Of a stretch of DNA of 23,614 nt, positions 22,634-23,614 are shown piece by piece. The translations under genes were made by a program, and so were the position numbers. The DNA comes from JAVBKV01 sp031553885 (GTDB lineage Bacteria; Bacteroidota; Bacteroidia; Bacteroidales; Azobacteroidaceae): contig JAVBKV010000039.1 in the NCBI GenBank assembly GCA_031553885.1, positions 1 through 23,614 on the forward strand, written 5' to 3'. Every line of letters starts with the position of its first letter. Position 1 is the stretch's first letter. The notes under the pieces are model-generated. The model saw nothing but the letters and a program-made list of their open reading frames with translations. It was not told where the DNA came from and made no database searches.

Positions 22634-23500
22634 ATGAAAAAGTCTATTGCATATTTACCGCCGAAGAAACGTGAAGAATTGAATTTCCTTGTCGATTTGA
22701 TACGGAAACGGATTCCGCATGCAGAAATGATAATTCTTTATGGAAGCTACGCACGTAATGAATATGTGGATTATGACGAACGGTTTGAATTCGGTAAAAT
22801 CCAGTTCTACGTTAGTGATTATGATATTCTGGTTGTTAGCAGCGGAGTGTCCGATGGCAGTGTTGGGAAGGTACTGGATAATATTGAAAATATTTATTAC
22901 AAACAAGCCAAAGACCCGGACAGGCAACCTCCTGTACAGTTTATCAACGAAGACATGAAGAAGCTGAATAAAGACCTTTCCGAGGGACGGTATTTTTATA
23001 CACAAGTGAAGGAAGAAGGGGTTATCCTTTACGATAGCGGTAAATTCAAACTTGCCCGAAAAAGGAAACTTAGGTATGATGAAATAAAACAACAAGCAGA
23101 AGAATACTTTAAAGCTAAATTAGAAAAAGTTACTCATTTCTTAGACCATGCTTATTTTGATTATGAAAAAGAAAGATATGCAACGGCATCATTTGATTTA
23201 CATCAAGCTTGCGAAAACTTATATTACGCTATACGTTTAGTTTTCACTTTACAAAACAACAAACAACACAACCTTTCCAAGCTTTCAGCTTCGGTCAAGA
23301 AATATTCTGAAGAATTGATGTTTGTTTTTCCTCAGGATACTAAAGAGGAAATGCGACTTTTCAATTTAATTAAAGCTGCTTATGTAGAAGGGCGGTATAA
23401 TTCTGATTTTCTGGTAACAAAAGAAGATATTGATGCTTTGGTTCCGAAAGTGGAAATGTTACGGGATATTACAAAGGCCAATTCGCTAAAAGACCAATAA
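22634..23500 (+). CDS. nucleotidyltransferase-HEPN fusion protein
   Basis: About 288 residues from ATG 22634 (MKKSIAYLPPKKREEL). The N-terminal domain is a minimal nucleotidyltransferase: ILYGSYARN (Gly37-Ser38) and SDYDILVV (Asp62, Asp64), with an unusually long insert of about 20 residues between the two motifs. The C-terminal domain (about 155-280) is HEPN-like (ATASFDLHQACENLYYAIRL, then KQHNLSKL and EGRYNSDF). MNT and HEPN are usually separate toxin-antitoxin partners; here they form one chain, as in some Bacteroides proteins. The RNase motif R-x4-6-H is not clear, so an RNase toxin role is unproven. It could be a defence, stability or regulatory gene of the element. Confidence 0.8.
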   Translation: MKKSIAYLPPKKREELNFLVDLIRKRIPHAEMIILYGSYARNEYVDYDERFEFGKIQFYVSDYDILVVSSGVSDGSVGKVLDNIENIYYKQAKDPDRQPPVQFINEDMKKLNKDLSEGRYFYTQVKEEGVILYDSGKFKLARKRKLRYDEIKQQAEEYFKAKLEKVTHFLDHAYFDYEKERYATASFDLHQACENLYYAIRLVFTLQNNKQHNLSKLSASVKKYSEELMFVFPQDTKEEMRLFNLIKAAYVEGRYNSDFLVTKEDIDALVPKVEMLRDITKANSLKDQ

Positions 23501-23555
23501 AATAGTCGAAAAAAGAGCAATAGATTCATCATTCATGCTTTTTTTTCGACTATTT
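23500..23555. terminator. hairpin terminator after MNT-HEPN gene
   Basis: Inverted arms AAATAGTCGAAAAAAGAGCA (23500-23519) and TGCTTTTTTTTCGACTATTT (23536-23555) match at 19 of 20 positions with a 16-nt loop, starting at the stop codon. The run of T supports a terminator, possibly bidirectional. The remaining 23556-23614 holds nothing I can name. Confidence 0.65.
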
Positions 23556-23614
23556 CTGTTTTCAGGTTATTACATTCCTTTTATCTCCCTTTTTTTGCAT
23601 ACTTTAGGCTGTAG

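Larger units (their letters stand above)
15738..23614. mobile_element. integrative mobilizable (or conjugative) element downstream of tRNA-Gln, left part
   Basis: Everything from the tRNA 3' end to the window edge belongs to a mobile module: tyrosine integrase, extra DnaB, excisionase-like HTH pair, DUF3408-like protein, hairpin-rich transfer region, MobC, relaxase and an MNT-HEPN protein. The order integrase to mobilization genes and the tRNA-proximal integrase are typical of Bacteroidales integrated elements. A repeat of the tRNA 3' end (attR) is not found up to 23614, so the right end lies outside. No mating-pore genes are seen in this part. Confidence 0.8.

Noticed and set aside
23500..23614. 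Right attachment site of the element near the window end
   Set aside because: No copy of the tRNA-Gln 3' end (for example TCCTGGTGGGAC) is present; the inverted repeat there is better read as a terminator.

Overview
The window looks like a chromosomal segment of a gut-type Bacteroidales (phylum Bacteroidota). The support is the promoter form TTTG-N19-TAnnTTTG (exact upstream of the tRNA), weak Shine-Dalgarno sites, a PorE-like OmpA lipoprotein typical of type IX secretion, a GH95-like secreted glycosidase and Bacteroides-type mobilization proteins. The species cannot be fixed from the sequence.

Region 1 (1-3564) is a mobile-DNA patch. It starts with the remnant of an IS1182-like transposase on the minus strand, cut off at a 214-bp palindromic repeat (502-715). 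A very AT-rich island follows, with a membrane-anchored unknown protein and a short tyrosine recombinase (catalytic domain only). The island is closed by a second, about 95% identical repeat in the same orientation (2530-2746). Directly after it sits a REP-associated tyrosine (Y1, HUH) transposase (2921-3505) whose flanks carry the same hairpins. The transposase is therefore the probable source of the two non-autonomous repeats.

Region 2 (3565-15737) is chromosomal backbone: a MefA-like MFS exporter with a structured leader, queA, cysK, a secreted GH95-like enzyme, a palindromic intergenic repeat, a small membrane protein joined to the PorE-like lipoprotein, mannose-1-phosphate guanylyltransferase convergent with an RsmI-like methyltransferase, tyrS, and tRNA-Gln(TTG).

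Region 3 (15738 to beyond 23614) is an integrative element lying directly downstream of tRNA-Gln. It carries a tyrosine integrase lacking the first catalytic arginine, a full-length extra DnaB helicase, two tandem excisionase/HTH proteins, a DUF3408-like protein, a 205-nt cluster of seven consecutive hairpins (candidate oriT or structured RNA), MobC and relaxase genes, and a nucleotidyltransferase-HEPN fusion. No conjugation pore genes are visible, so it is either a mobilizable element or the first part of a larger conjugative one. The far attachment site is outside the window.

The signals most worth a second look are the RAYT/repeat family with its bounded island, the hairpin cluster upstream of mobC, and the dnaB gene next to a large imperfect palindrome on the mobile element.
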